Shown piece after piece: positions 46,201 to 59,500 of a stretch of DNA of 64,000 nucleotides. Both the position numbers and the translations under genes were made by a program. Origin of the DNA: Porites lobata (lineage: Eukaryota > Cnidaria > Anthozoa > Scleractinia > Poritidae). The stretch lies in assembly GCA_942486035.1 (NCBI GenBank), contig CALNXK010000124.1, positions 1,346,001 to 1,410,000 on the forward strand. The letters run 5' to 3'. The stretch's first letter is position 1. The number at the start of each line of letters is the position of its first letter. The notes under the pieces are model-generated. The model ran no database searches, was not told the DNA's origin, and worked only from the letters and a program-made list of their open reading frames with translations.

Positions 46201-49200
46201 AGGTTTTGAAATGAATGGTAACACCATAGGTTTAGGTTCAGTTTAAGAGCTGGTGGCAAAAGATCCCATCATACCGTCACGCCCATGGTCTAGGAGCAAA
46301 GGGGTTTACTCCAAAAGCTAGACTAACTATATTTTACGCAAATCGTCTTGTCATGTAGCTCGATTTTCAACTGTGGATGAACACTAATTAAACTTATTCG
46401 ATGGCATTCTCGAGATGGAAAGGGTATTTGCTGAGAGCCACTGCTGAGACGCTGGTGCAACGACGCCGTTGAGGCTATAGAGAGATAGACTTGGCAAAAC
46501 TTGCAAAAGACCACACGATCAGGGCTTCATTCGACTATGAAAGAGGAAAACCTAACTGTATTGAACAGACAGACACAGTAGAGCAGTTCTACTCTCAGAG
46601 TCATAACTTGACTTGTCCCTGCAACGCGTTTTCCCAGTCCCTCTCGGTCAATTCACTTCGGTGACGTATCCGAGAAGTACTACGGGCGGGAAACATTTTC
46701 GCTTGGACCACGTGATCCGAAACGCTTTGGCCGCGCGAAATAATCAGGCTTAGGGACTAGGCAAAGTCCTAACCATAGACTCCAACGGTATAACCAAAAC
46801 GCAATACTTTCAACATGTTTCTTTCCAGAAGAAAAATTCTAAGTAGTAATTTCATACCTCATCTAGGACCTTCTTCTTTTTCTTCTTCTTTGGAACGACG
46901 ACGGGGTCTAAGAGGAAAGTGTCAAGTGTACTTAGCACCATCATTTCTCTGGGTCGCTTAAATAAATTGTACTTTTGGAGTAGAATAGTGCCGAATCAAC
47001 AGACTTTATCGGAGGAAAATATCTCCTCTTCGAAAACAGATGTGTATTAAGTAGCTGATAACTGCACCTCGCATGGGACCTAAGAGGCCTGTTGATGCCC
47101 ATCCCGTCCCCTCTTGATGTTTTTGCTCTTAATGTTACCGCAACATGACAAATTTGAATTCGCGTCCACCATTGGAAAACCGCCAATTCCAATCAGGGTC
47201 TTCGATTTGCCAGTGGTTTCAAAAGAAGCGACAAGAGCGATTATTTCAAGTAAGTCAGGGTGCAAGGAAAGTCATTTTTACAGCTTGCCATTCGGGCAAG
47301 CTGAAGCTAACATTTACTAGCCCAAATATCATTTCAACTAGCCCAAAAAACGTTTTGATGAGCAGACTGATTTCAAAGTTCTTCTGTAATTTGAATTCCT
47401 CAAAAAAATTCACTTGCCCGTCGGGCAAGTTAATAACAGAATTCACTAGCCCGATAGCAAAATCGGCTAGCCCCGGGCTATCGGACAGTACTTTCTTTGC
47501 ACGCTGTAAGTGCAATTGTTTAAGCAAACCAAACTAGAGTAATTAAGGTCAGCATGAGAAACAGATCATAGAATTCACGATTCAGCAGCATTAATGCCGA
47601 CTTGTAATTCGTGGCGCTAGCCACAGGGATCGCAGCTCGAAGAGAGAAAAAATTATTAGGTCATGATGTCAACTAACTTACCTGGCTCAGCAGATGGCGA
47701 CTCTGTTTCTTTCTTAGGTCTTCCCCTTTTCTTCTGCAGAAGGTCTTCTGAAAGCACGGAATTGTCTAGCGATTTCTTGCGCCTGCTCGATTTGTCAACA
47801 CTTTCGAAAGACGCCTGTGCCAGTAAACTTAAACCGTCGCGACTATCATGTCCGGATGTAAACACATCGTCGTCATTATCACACTGCATCTGCATGCTCT
47901 TCTTTTGGGCTTCCATTTGTTTGGCTGCCATAGCAACAACCTCTTTTGCAATCTCGTTAGGAGACACACTGCTGCTGTTTTCGGAGAAACTCTCGTCCTG
48001 TGACGTCATATCCGGAAATTCAAATGTTCCCTTTGGAGGAGTATTTGTGGTAGATTTGCGCTTCTTTTTCGTACCCTTGGCTTTTTTGCTTTTGGTCGAA
48101 GTAGACGCCTGGGGTGTTTCACAGGATATCGCTGTACTGTCCAGTGGTGACTCGTCGTCCACCTTGCCTTCGTAACCGTCCAGATTGTCGATAGTTAGCT
48201 TGGGACGAGCTCGTTTCTTTGGTTTTAGTTTCTTGGTCTTGGTGTTTTTGGATGAAACTTCTGCTTCTGTAACATCAGTTTCCAATTCTGTAGCACTTAC
48301 TTCAGGAACAACTGCAAGCAAAGAAACGTCCTAAATGTTTCCCACAAAGTCAAATTTTTCTTTTTGTCCTACGTGATAGACAGTGTGTAATGGAAAGCAT
48401 GTTGAACTACCTGTGGTTCCATATCCCATCGTGTTTTTTAGAAACGGAAGAGGGTCTGTGTGGGGTTTAAAGGTACGTAAAAACGGGCAACAAAAACGTG
48501 TAACTTGTTTTCACGGGAACATATGAACCCACAATTGACCTGCTCTTAACGTCAGTGGCTTCATAGCTCAGTTGGTAGAGAATCGCACCGGTATCGTGAG
48601 GTCACGACTTCAAACCCCGTTGAACTCCTGATTTATTTTTTTTTTTCAGGCTTCTTTACGCAATTGCATAAATTGCGTTCACTGCGACGATCATTTCTTC
48701 ATTTTCATTCCATTTCCACAGTTCATATATGATTTATTTCATACATCATTAACACTTGTTTTGCAACATTGCAGCAAAATGAGTTGAAAAACGGTGTTGT
48801 TCGTTTTACCACCCATGAATCAAACCTGTCTTGCAACGATTAGGTTCTAGCAGGATGCGCAAAGTTATTGAAGAAAGTAGAGAGAAGTTCTACTTTTTGT
48901 AACAAAATCTGTACATGTTGCACGCTTTACCGGCCACGGCAAACTTGTCTGGCACCAATTGACCAAGTCCCGTGTATAGCGTGACTCCCGCGTAATTCTG
49001 CCCAATCAGTTGTCAGTATTCACGCAAGTTGCAATAACCTGATTTGTTGCAAGACAGTTTGAACTTGAGTGGTAAAACGCGCAACAGTCAAGCAAATCTG
49101 TGAAACCGGTTAGCATCATCTCACTGAACAAACTGACAAACCAAATTTTTAGTTAGAAAGGCTGACAATGGACAGTTTCAAAAAATGACATGAGACACTT

Positions 49201-49653
49201 TCCAGATCGAATCAAAATTTAAACACGTTGGTTTAGAAAAGAGGACAAAACGCGATTACTTGGAGAAAATTCCCGGGAAGCAAACGACAAAAGCAACAAC
49301 ACACTCAACCCACATATGACGAGTAACCGAGTAGCAATCAAAGTAACCCTAGTCGATTCGCTTTACAGAAATAAGGTGAAGAGTCGACTGAGTGGGCTGA
49401 CTGTGGCTAGTGCGCCAAACAGGCACACCAAACAGCCAAGTATTTTTTACTCACCAGGTAGTTGTCGTACATTGACCTGTTGATCGAGTGTTCCTTCTGT
49501 CGGCGATCCTTTTCTTCGTTTACTACCGCCAGCGGTCTTCTTCTTCTTTCCGTCAGGGTTCGGCTTAGTTTTGGGAATCGTTATGATGGACTGAAACACA
49601 GTAAAAACCCGGCAGTAAGAACCCGCATGTTCCTAGCTAAGTTAGCGAGCAGT

Positions 49654-49686
<33 letters not shown>

Positions 49687-52600
49687 GAATATTACAAAAC
49701 CTTTGCGGGTAGTAGTATAAACAAATAATAGCATGATCTGTACGTGATATTTGGTATAAATACCACTCGTGATATTTCAAAAGTGTCTCAAATTAAATTA
49801 CTAATAACAATTTCGAAATATTACTCGTGGTATTTATGCCAAATATCACTACAAATCAAGCTATTACCTATACAAATAGGTTCCTATTCTCTGGAAAAAA
49901 AATACATTGTAGCTAAGAGTATTTATCGGTGTTCGGCTCATTCCTTATATAAACCCTACATACCATCATATAATTGCAGTGGGAGTCAATCAGGCACATA
50001 TGTCTTAAAAGAGAATCGTAAATGTTGACTCATCTCACTTGCTGAAGCGTACCGATGTAGACTTAAGAAAATAAGAGCGTGCTTCAAATTTTAGGCTAAA
50101 CAGGTTCTTGTATAGCGGGGGCCCATGCACTCGCAAATTTCAGCCAAACAGGTTTTTAAAAACCAGGTTCTTACTCGTGTGTTTTTACTGTACAAGTGAA
50201 CGGAAAAAAGGAAAGTAGCTTCACTGAGCTAACGAATGTTTCACTGTGAAGAATTTTAAGCCTGGCGTCTCCGTGTTAAATGCTACTCTCTCATGAGACA
50301 CTGCTTTACAGACAACGTGTGGACCATTCTGAGGGTTAGAGGAGAGGGCGAAATGCACGAACGCGAAATAAAAGCCCGGATTTGAGAAATACGCGAACGT
50401 GCCTGGAAACTGCCATCGCTGAGCAAAGGGATTATCTATTTTTTAATACACTTTGTTTGCTCCACTCCTGACTCCGCCCCTCCACAAAAAGAAACATTTA
50501 AAAAATAAAAGAATTGGAGCGTCCTGGCTCCGGTTGTTCAAATGCCGGATAGCGCTTTCCACCGGATAAATGACTATCCAGTGAACAAGTATAACGGAAA
50601 CCAATTGCACTATCTAATCCATATAGATTTATTCAGTAGATAGCCTTTTCAACAATTGGGGCCTGGGTTTAACCCAGGAACCCTGCCCTGGAAAATGGAT
50701 TTAAATACGCCTAAAATAGTAACTTTATTGTTGAAACATACCTTGAGATATGTGGAGCTTCTAAGTAAGCGACACAGAAAGACAGTTTGCTTAGTACAAG
50801 TAAAAAAATCACTTACCTCTTCTTCTACACCAGATGGCTTGCGAGATTTCTTTTTCTTCGTACTGTGAACTTGTATATCCTAAAGAAGAGGTCACAAACT
50901 CGGTAACTGAGTGAAATTGAATCGACTTGAGAGGAAAATCTCAGGTTGGCTTAGAAATTTTGTAAAGAAGAGAACATAATTATAAAAATTGAAAAATTGG
51001 CTTATTCATATGCGTAAATGTCTGACCATTTATCCAGATGAATATCATACTTACTGTAAGTTCCACAGGACTCATCCCTAGAATCGGTATCGCTGTCGCG
51101 CGTCCCTCCTGCTCCACAGGGTTACTACTCTGCTTCGTCTTCTTTTTCTTTTTCTTGGGTGGTTCGCTGTCTTTGGAAACCAGGCTCTCTGATTCGCTTG
51201 CGGCAGCATTTGGCTCGGGAGTCTGAGTTCTACTTGCTGGTGGAGTTTCGTCGCCTTCTTTGTTTTCGTCTGCTGTAGGTACTGGGGAATGCTTGTCGCC
51301 CTTGCAACTTGCACCAAAGTACTTTCGCTTCCGTGGCCTCCCGGGACCTCTCTTGATCGGTGTCGATTTGCCGTTACCATCATCAATACTGCAAAGGTTA
51401 CAATAACAGCAACTGAGGCTTTCTGACGAAATCATACAAATCCAGCGAAACATGAGGCGATTTAAAGAAGTTCACTTCACCCTTTCACTAAATGATGGAG
51501 TCTTGCAAGGTGATTCTAATTGAGCTTTTGAGTCTGTGAGCGAAATCCCGCGCTGAGCATTTACACGAAACCTCTTACATGGTAACATTTGTTTTTCAGC
51601 ATTTCACAGTATGAAATTTGGAAATTTTATAGAATTTTGACTTTGAAAGGGTTTTAAAGTTCTTTTGGTTAAGAAATCAATACACGTGAAGTAAATAGAT
51701 GGATTCCAGAGCACCTGGGACTGATTTCAATTACCCGCAGGTCCAAACTGACTTGAAATCCGCTTTTGGGCTTCCTGCTTCCATAGAAAAATTTGACTTG
51801 CAGCCGTGTATATTTCCCAGACGCAGGTTATCACCATAAACACCATATTTGGTGGATTTCTCGGTGCTTACAAAGCACATGCCAGAATTTGTAATTTTAC
51901 CTTTACAAGTAAATTTCATATCTATGAAATTCATATTTTCACTAATTTCCTCTCCATCTTTTCCGGGAATATTAGAAACCAATAGGTCACTTCCGAGTTT
52001 AAAAAACCCTCACTTTCAAAATGAGACCAAGTGCACAACCTTTCTTTTGAAAATGATTCTTATTTGCATGAGAATGAAAAATCATTTCCATATCAAAGGC
52101 TGAGCACTTAACCTCGTTTTGATACAGAGGCCCGGGGGAACTCGGAAATGGCCAATTTAATGACCAGCTCCCAGTTGGTTTGCTTACACAATTGGTAAAG
52201 CAGAGCACTGTTATCGCAGAGGTTAGAATTCAAATCCCGGCAAGCCTGAATTTTTCAGGCTTTCCTTTCGCAACTGCATAAGTTGCGTCTTTTTCTGCGA
52301 TGATATTCTTTGAACATATTTTTCAACTTTTTAGTGTTGACTATTACCACAATAACTTAAATCAAACAAAGGACATCCGTTGTACACGACTTCTTTTCGG
52401 TGCGCACGTGTTGATTTTCCCATTCAATCGCGAGGGAATGATTAGGTCAACTAAATAATTAACAATTATTCCAAGAGTGCGCGTTGGATATGAGATGGTA
52501 GGGAGACAACGAGGCGCGTAGCGCTGAAATGGCTATAACCGTCTCATATCCAACAAGCGCGAGTGAAATAATTGTTTTATTAAAACCGCCCACAAAATAT

Positions 52601-55600
52601 CGAGAACTCTTTCCGACTTCGCTTGGAAAAACAAACGATTTACAACTTGTTTTTACTTTTGAGCAGACGCGTACAGTTACCATATTTGGAGAGCATGGTA
52701 TAAGCCAATCAGAGCTCTAGAATTGCATTATCCAATGATTCAGTTTTTAATAATTAATAATAATACCTATATTTGGGCTGCAGCCGGGCGAGCTCCCTGA
52801 GTTTCTCTCTATATCTTTTCTGTAACTCGGCTAGTTTCATCCGCATTTCTTTCTCAACCGCTTCCAAACCCGCCACATCGTTAATAGCACTCGTTACACT
52901 ATTCAGAATCGTCGTTGGACTCCGAACATCTCTTCGGCGACTGAACACCATAAAGCGGTCTTTGCTGTTACGTCGCTTCGCCATCAAACGAAGACGATCG
53001 ATGTTATCCCGAATTTGCTTTCGCTCAGCGTCGGACTTAAAAGGCCTTAGTGAAAATATCGTGGAATTTTCCTTGTTTTCAACGTCTGGCTCGAGAGGCA
53101 CAAAAGAAGATGCAATTCTCCTAATCTCGCACTTTGTTCTAAAATCGTCTTCATAATCGGAATTACCACCAAGATGTTCTACTGGTGATAGTTTTTCAGA
53201 TGAGGCCAGAGTTTGAAGATTTCCCCTAGGGTCTACTTGAGATTCTACACTCTCCCTCAATCCAATTTCTACAGGTTGTCGATCTTTCTCAGAGCGTTCA
53301 ATTTCTGACTTGACTAAAGAAGTAAGAAGGTCACCGTACGATTCAGTTCTTTTTGAGTTCTCCTTTCCAAGTAAGTGTCTTTCAAAATTTCCCGCCAGAG
53401 ATTTCTCTGTGCCACCACGCAACATTTCGTCAAAGTTTAGAGCAAGACCTCTGTTGAGAGCCCAAAACGGTCCTTCATATCTCTCTCTTTCTGATTCCTG
53501 TTTGGCTTTCTCTTTTAAGAGATGTTCAGACGCAATACTTCCAAACGCCATCAGTTTGTGAGCGAACTGTGACGGGACCTGCTCTGGAGCAATTTCTCGA
53601 GATTCCCGCGAAACCAGTCTTTCGCCCACAAGATTGGGTTGTGCTTCTAGCCGTCGTGGCTTTTCTACTGCAGAGTCAAAAATAGTTTGTCACTACATTG
53701 CCCCAATATTAACATTTCAACGTTGATAATTACTTAACAAAGCTAGCATCAGGCCTTACAGTGGTCAGTGGCGTGAGCACATGCCTTCTAGCGTCGAAGC
53801 ATGGCGAAAGATCAGGTTACACCGAACATTCTCCTTTGGCACATTCTCGCCTTCTATTTACCTGCGATCAGGTGTTATTTCTATGTTTATTTTGTTTTCT
53901 GAAAACAGACGGAGGGCATTATCGCAGGCTAGCATTCTCTAAGCTCTTCAGCAGCTAAATGACTGGTTCAGTGATACATCAATAATAGTCAAAAAGGCTT
54001 TGCTACTTAATTTAACTTATTCTCGGCCCCAGAGTAGATATCCTTTTGGCTAGAGCCTTGGAATGAGAGCTCTAGCTGGTTGTGAAACAGGAACCGCGAT
54101 TCCTTAGTTTCCGGTTTTTAGCGCAGCCTCAAAAAATTTGAAACAATAACGGTTAACAACTAAAATGAACAGCTTTAGCGCTTACGCGTTATCCTGGAAC
54201 CAACCAGAGCCTTCGATCTGTGGCGCTGACCAAAAGGAGCGCAGCTCTGGAGACGAGAATAAACTTAAATTAACTTTAAAAGAAATTGTGCGGAAGTGAA
54301 ACTTTCTTTATTTACACCGGGTCACAGTGTTTATGCCAGAGGAGAGGAAACGATAATTCGCTGTAAAGGGTTGTAGGCATCCCTGCACACCTTACGGGCA
54401 ATGTTTATGAATGCACGTCTATTTTGCTGATGATTTTACAGTAACATTTACTCGTACCTATTTCATTAGAAATCGTCGACTCTGTCCCAGGCCGTAATCT
54501 TGGAGATTTTGCACGGTCGACAAGGCTGTTCTGAGCACTTACAATGCGTGTCTCGTTACTTTGATGAGGTGACGATCTTCCCGCAGAATTTATCTCCTGG
54601 GTGCGTGATTTTTCCAAGCTCGACAGAGTAACGGCAGCGGAAACTGTCTTTGGAGAGACGCTGTTACGATCTGCTTCAAGTGTTCCAGCGGAAGCGGTTG
54701 TTACTGGCGTTGTGTGGTTTACTGAGGAGCGTTCCCTGCGAAAGTTAGCCTGTGGTCCTGGGAATTGAAACTGCGAAAGGCGATCTAGGGACAAGTACTC
54801 TTCCAGCTGTTTGGCCATCTGTTCCTGAATATAAATCAGCAAATTAAACAATTAATTAATGAGAGATGGCAGTATAGTTTCGAAACGATTTTGAGCAGAC
54901 GTTTGCTAACGTTTCTAAAAAGAAGCAACTGAAAAAAGAAAAATTACACCAACCAAACAGTTGCGTTTGACTTGAGAAAATCGAGGGAGCGTAGCAAATC
55001 AACGATCGTGTCTGACGGTTCATAATTCATAAGTTTTGATTTTTACATTTTGATTTTTAACTTCCAGAAATGATTGAGGTGTAACTTCTCCTAATTATCT
55101 CCAATACATTTTCTAACAGATAGGTGATGAGAATAGGTGAATTTATCAGCCAGATGATTCCATATTGATATAACCCCAGATTCTCCTAACTAATGTATAA
55201 TAAAATGTAAAGCAGCAAGAAAGGAGAATTACTAATCAGATCTTGAAGTTAAAGGGTTTAAGGTATAATTACCTGGGTAACAAGTTTAGCTTGAACAGCT
55301 TTTTGTTTTTCAGTGAGGTTTTGATGGACTTCTTTCATTCGGCGGCTGTCAATCACCGGCTTTTCCTCACGCTGATTGGTTGTCTCCTTCTTTTCAACAA
55401 TCTCGCTGTCGCGCGGAGAAGTTGTCACATGCTGTGTCCTCTCTTGTGGCGCGAGTGGTTCCACCTTCGGTCTCGTCCCAGTTTCCTTGGGTTGACTTCC
55501 CGAGGATTCTTGCTGAATTTCTCGTGATTTCGGTTGCTGCTCTGTAGACGTAACGTCTTGCATCTCCTCCTTGATAAAGAACATAATAAAATAATTTGAA

Positions 55601-56490
55601 TCACATGATCTTGGTGCATTTTGCTTAAATTATCTTTAAAAAAATGCACATTTTTGTAAATGTTTTCACAGTATTAAAACTACCCGAGCTTTTTATTTCG
55701 ATCTCTGGCCTGGGATCCAGGACCTTGGGACAGGGACCCAATATCAATATGAACCTGCAGCCTATTCAGGAAACTGTTAGTTAGGCTTAGCTATGGCTTT
55801 AGTTCATTCTTTTATCTGGCCATCAATGGCAGATCTCATTACACTGAAAGGCTTACGCAGAACTCAGTCTCCCGGTGTTTTCGAAAAAAAAAACGATAAA
55901 AAAAAAACGCCAACAGGCATACCCCGTTCAAACCCCTTCTGCGCGCGAGAAGTGATAAGAATCTTTTCATCTCCGAGCTAGCCAGACAGCGTGCATACAG
56001 CACTACCCACTTCTGATAAACCAAACCAACATATGTAGGCGATATAATAAAGAAAATAAACGTTTACTGATACCTTCCGCTTTTGCTCAAGACGTTTGTC
56101 ACCAAAGAAAAAGGGATGAGGAGCCAAAGGAAACGGGGCACCTTGTTTACCCATCAAGAACTCTTGCTTGCTTTGTTCAAGAAGTTGTTTGTGCTGCTCT
56201 TGTTGCATCCTTTGGTAGAACTGTTGCCATTGGGGATCGTCCAACGCTCCGGGCATTCCCCACATGGCAGCAACCCTTGGATCCATCATCGGGTTCATAA
56301 ACGCGTTCTCGGCCGCAACTTGAAACATAAACAAAAACAAACACTCTCAAACAATGACAAAACCTCGAATAGTCGTGGTACTTACATGCATGCAATAAGC
56401 TCTGAATTTGAGAAATGAGCGAGGCGAGAGGTCACGCGATGCGCGTAACCTCTGGAGATTTCTAAATTTAAAGCTTGCTCGCAGTATGTA

Positions 56491-56522
<32 letters not shown>

Positions 56523-59500
56523 GATTTCTATAGCGCCATATCCGTAGGCTCATGGCGCCTTACAACTGAATGTTCCAAATAGAAAATTTTGTAGGTTAAA
56601 AATTTACATCAATAATAGAACACAAATATATAAAAATACAATTTAAAAATTCTTATCTAAAACTCAAAATTAAAAATACAAGTGAAGATTAAAAACTGAA
56701 ATTCTTATCGCAATATTTACACTATATACATTATTCTAACAGAAGTTTAATTAAAATGTACTCCTAGTATCTGAAGGGGTAAAATATCTGAAAGGATTCA
56801 CACACTCCACACAGTTTACTTGCATGATACTTTCCACATTTTAAACTTCAAGTCGTACTCACTATAGAGTAAAAAGATAAATAAACGTTTATCCGTCATC
56901 GTCTCCAGCTAAAGTCTCCAGGGACCTGTTTCCGAAAATACTCCATAATTCTCGGGCCGGGAAAGCTGCTATAGTTTACATTCAAGATCGAGGTTTCAAC
57001 AGTGTTCCAGATTCAGTGAAACCTGTATTAAGCGGACGCACTCGGGGAATGCTGAAGTGTCCGCTAAATACAGGGTGTCCGCCTAATACAGGTTTCGATA
57101 GATAACGTCATGAGGTGTCAAATGCCATTCAAATCAGTGAACAGTGGAAACGTTTAGAATACTCCCAGAGACTAAGACGATATGCGTTTGCAATCATTTC
57201 TTTACCAAAGTGAACCAAAATATCATAGTACCATAAACATAGATTGCAACTCAAATTTGAAGAAATCAGATGAGTGAAACAAGCTCTATACAAACAAAAC
57301 GAAATACAAAACAATACTGTACTGTGCAACTAATCAAATAAGCTCGTCAAGTCACGTTTTTTAATGTAAAAATCGAAACATTTGTGGGTGGCAGTTCGAA
57401 GCAATCTTTCGTATTTCCGGTGTCTGGCATGTTGGGTGATGGAATTTAATTACAAGCGTCCGTTTAATTCAGGTTGGCAACAATAGAAATGACCATTTCG
57501 GGTACTTTTTAGGTGTCCGCGTCCGCTTAATAGAGGTGTCCGCTTAATAAAGGTTTCATTTTTAGTAAATGAGGGAAATAAATTTGGGGACTTCGGCTAC
57601 TGTCCGCTTAACAGAAGGTGTCCGCTTAATACAGGTTTCACTGTAATATGATAAAAATATCAGTTAATAAAACAAAATGGACTGGTTTGTTAGCTAGGGC
57701 CTGAGATTTTATTCCTTAGATTTGGATTTGAATATTTATTTGATTACGGGGACTTTCGAGAAACGGCCCCAGTTTTCTAGCATTCTGGGACATCCTTTCT
57801 AGGTTGCATGAGATGTTTATCGAAGACGATTGATAATGACTCACCCATCTGGATGTAAGCTTCAGGCGGGAGCTGCGGGAGCATCATAATTTGGCCTGTC
57901 ATGGGATCAGTGGCAAAGCCACCCGGTGGAAAAATCCCTTGCGAGGGGGTCTCCATCATATGAGGACGATACATGGCACCGTAAAACGCTGGATCGAGAA
58001 GCAAGAGGGGCGCTTCGGAGAGACCTTGCGGAGCTGGTAATAGCTGTCCAAAGTAGGGCGAAGGAAACGCTCCGCCGTCCATCCTAAGAAACTGAGCAGG
58101 ACCAGAATTTCCTAGCTCTTCCATCCTTGATTCTGTACTAGAATCTCGCGAATGACCCTCACTGCCGTCGCTAGGAATTCTTCTACTTTGAAGACTGGCT
58201 CCAAATGGCATTCCGACGTTGTTTGATGCGGTCATGTGTCTTTTGTCAGCGGTGCCACTTCTTTGCTCAGATAAGGGAGACGAAAGACGACGCTGCCGTA
58301 CAGCGCCGGCCGCAGGAGACGCAGTTCTTCTGTCGGACGATTGAGCAACTCGAAGTTGTGCTCGTTTATCTGGGGAGACTGTCTCCCTCGTTACTCGTCT
58401 GTGTCCATCGTCATTCTCATCCGAACTTATTTCTTCAGCGTCAACACTCCGCTTGCCATTTTCAAACTTTCCTGTGAGCGCTTTCGGTTTTGCTTCGTCT
58501 CGTCTCGGCAGACTTCGCCATTCTTCGTTCCTTTTCGAGTCATCCTCTTTTGTAATAAACGAATGACTACCCTCTACGCTTCTGGGAAAAGAGTTTACTT
58601 CAGTCCTTTTCAATCCGTTTTTCTCCATTTCTTGTTCCCGCCTCTCGTATTTGTCAAGTGTTACGTTTGGCGGAATGGAAACTTCACTGTCATTAACCAC
58701 AGCTCGATCAACAAATCTCTTTTGTTCTACACTACCACCTAAAGGAAACCCACTGGGGACGTGCTTATAAAACGGAAAAGCGCCCAAAGGCGTGCTGTTA
58801 TTGTTGCGGTCATTGTTCTTCCTGCCGTCGCTCACAGACGATAGTTCTCGAGAATCAGATTTTCGCTCGGAGTTCTCTTGGTACAAGGCTTGTTCTCTAG
58901 AACGCAGGGGTTCGACAATTCTCGCACGATCTTCCTTTCCTTTATCATTGCGCGCAGATTTAAGCTCCGAATGTGGCAAGCCTTGACCCCTTCCATCGTA
59001 ATTACTATAACCATTACTGAAAGCCCTGTTGTGTTCTGTCTTTGAAGGTTTTGACATCTCCGGTTTTGGATATTTTTGGCCTCCTTCTCGCCTCTCCACC
59101 GACACTCGGAAGGGGCCGTCTTTCCATTGGACAATAACGTTCCCCAGATTACCCTTAGCATCTTCGGTCTTGCTGTTGTAACTAACGTATTCACCAACAA
59201 CAGATTTCTCATTTCTACCCACGAGAGGCTGATTTCTCTGATAATCCTCTTGCCTAACGCTTGGAGTAATTTTAGTGCCTGCGAGATCCGATTCCTTCCT
59301 TAAATTCACCGGCACAGTCCCGAACTTGTTTGCTGCTACAGTTTTAACTTGAGACTGTTCAGATGAGTTTATACCTTCGCGTGAAGTATCGCGAGAGAGG
59401 TCTCTGAAATCCGTATCTTCAGTGTCTTTCTTGCCGAATCCTTTGTCAGCACCCACTGCACGCAAGTGGGAAGCGAGAGGACTACAGTGAGGAAATCGCT

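Noticed and set aside
48556..48630. tRNA-like sequence with an A box and near-B box
   Set aside because: The acceptor stem is not closed, the B box is degraded, and a SINE body and tail shared with other copies follow directly. It is a SINE head, not a tRNA gene.
57777..57844. Open extension of the big exon to a stop at 57777
   Set aside because: A strong donor GTGAGT at 57844 joins in phase to exon 3, and the remaining 21 downstream exons continue the protein to the BAH domain.
58205..59303. Plus-strand frames within the large TNRC18/BAHCC1-like exon
   Set aside because: Antisense shadows of exon 2, with composition explained by the reverse complement.
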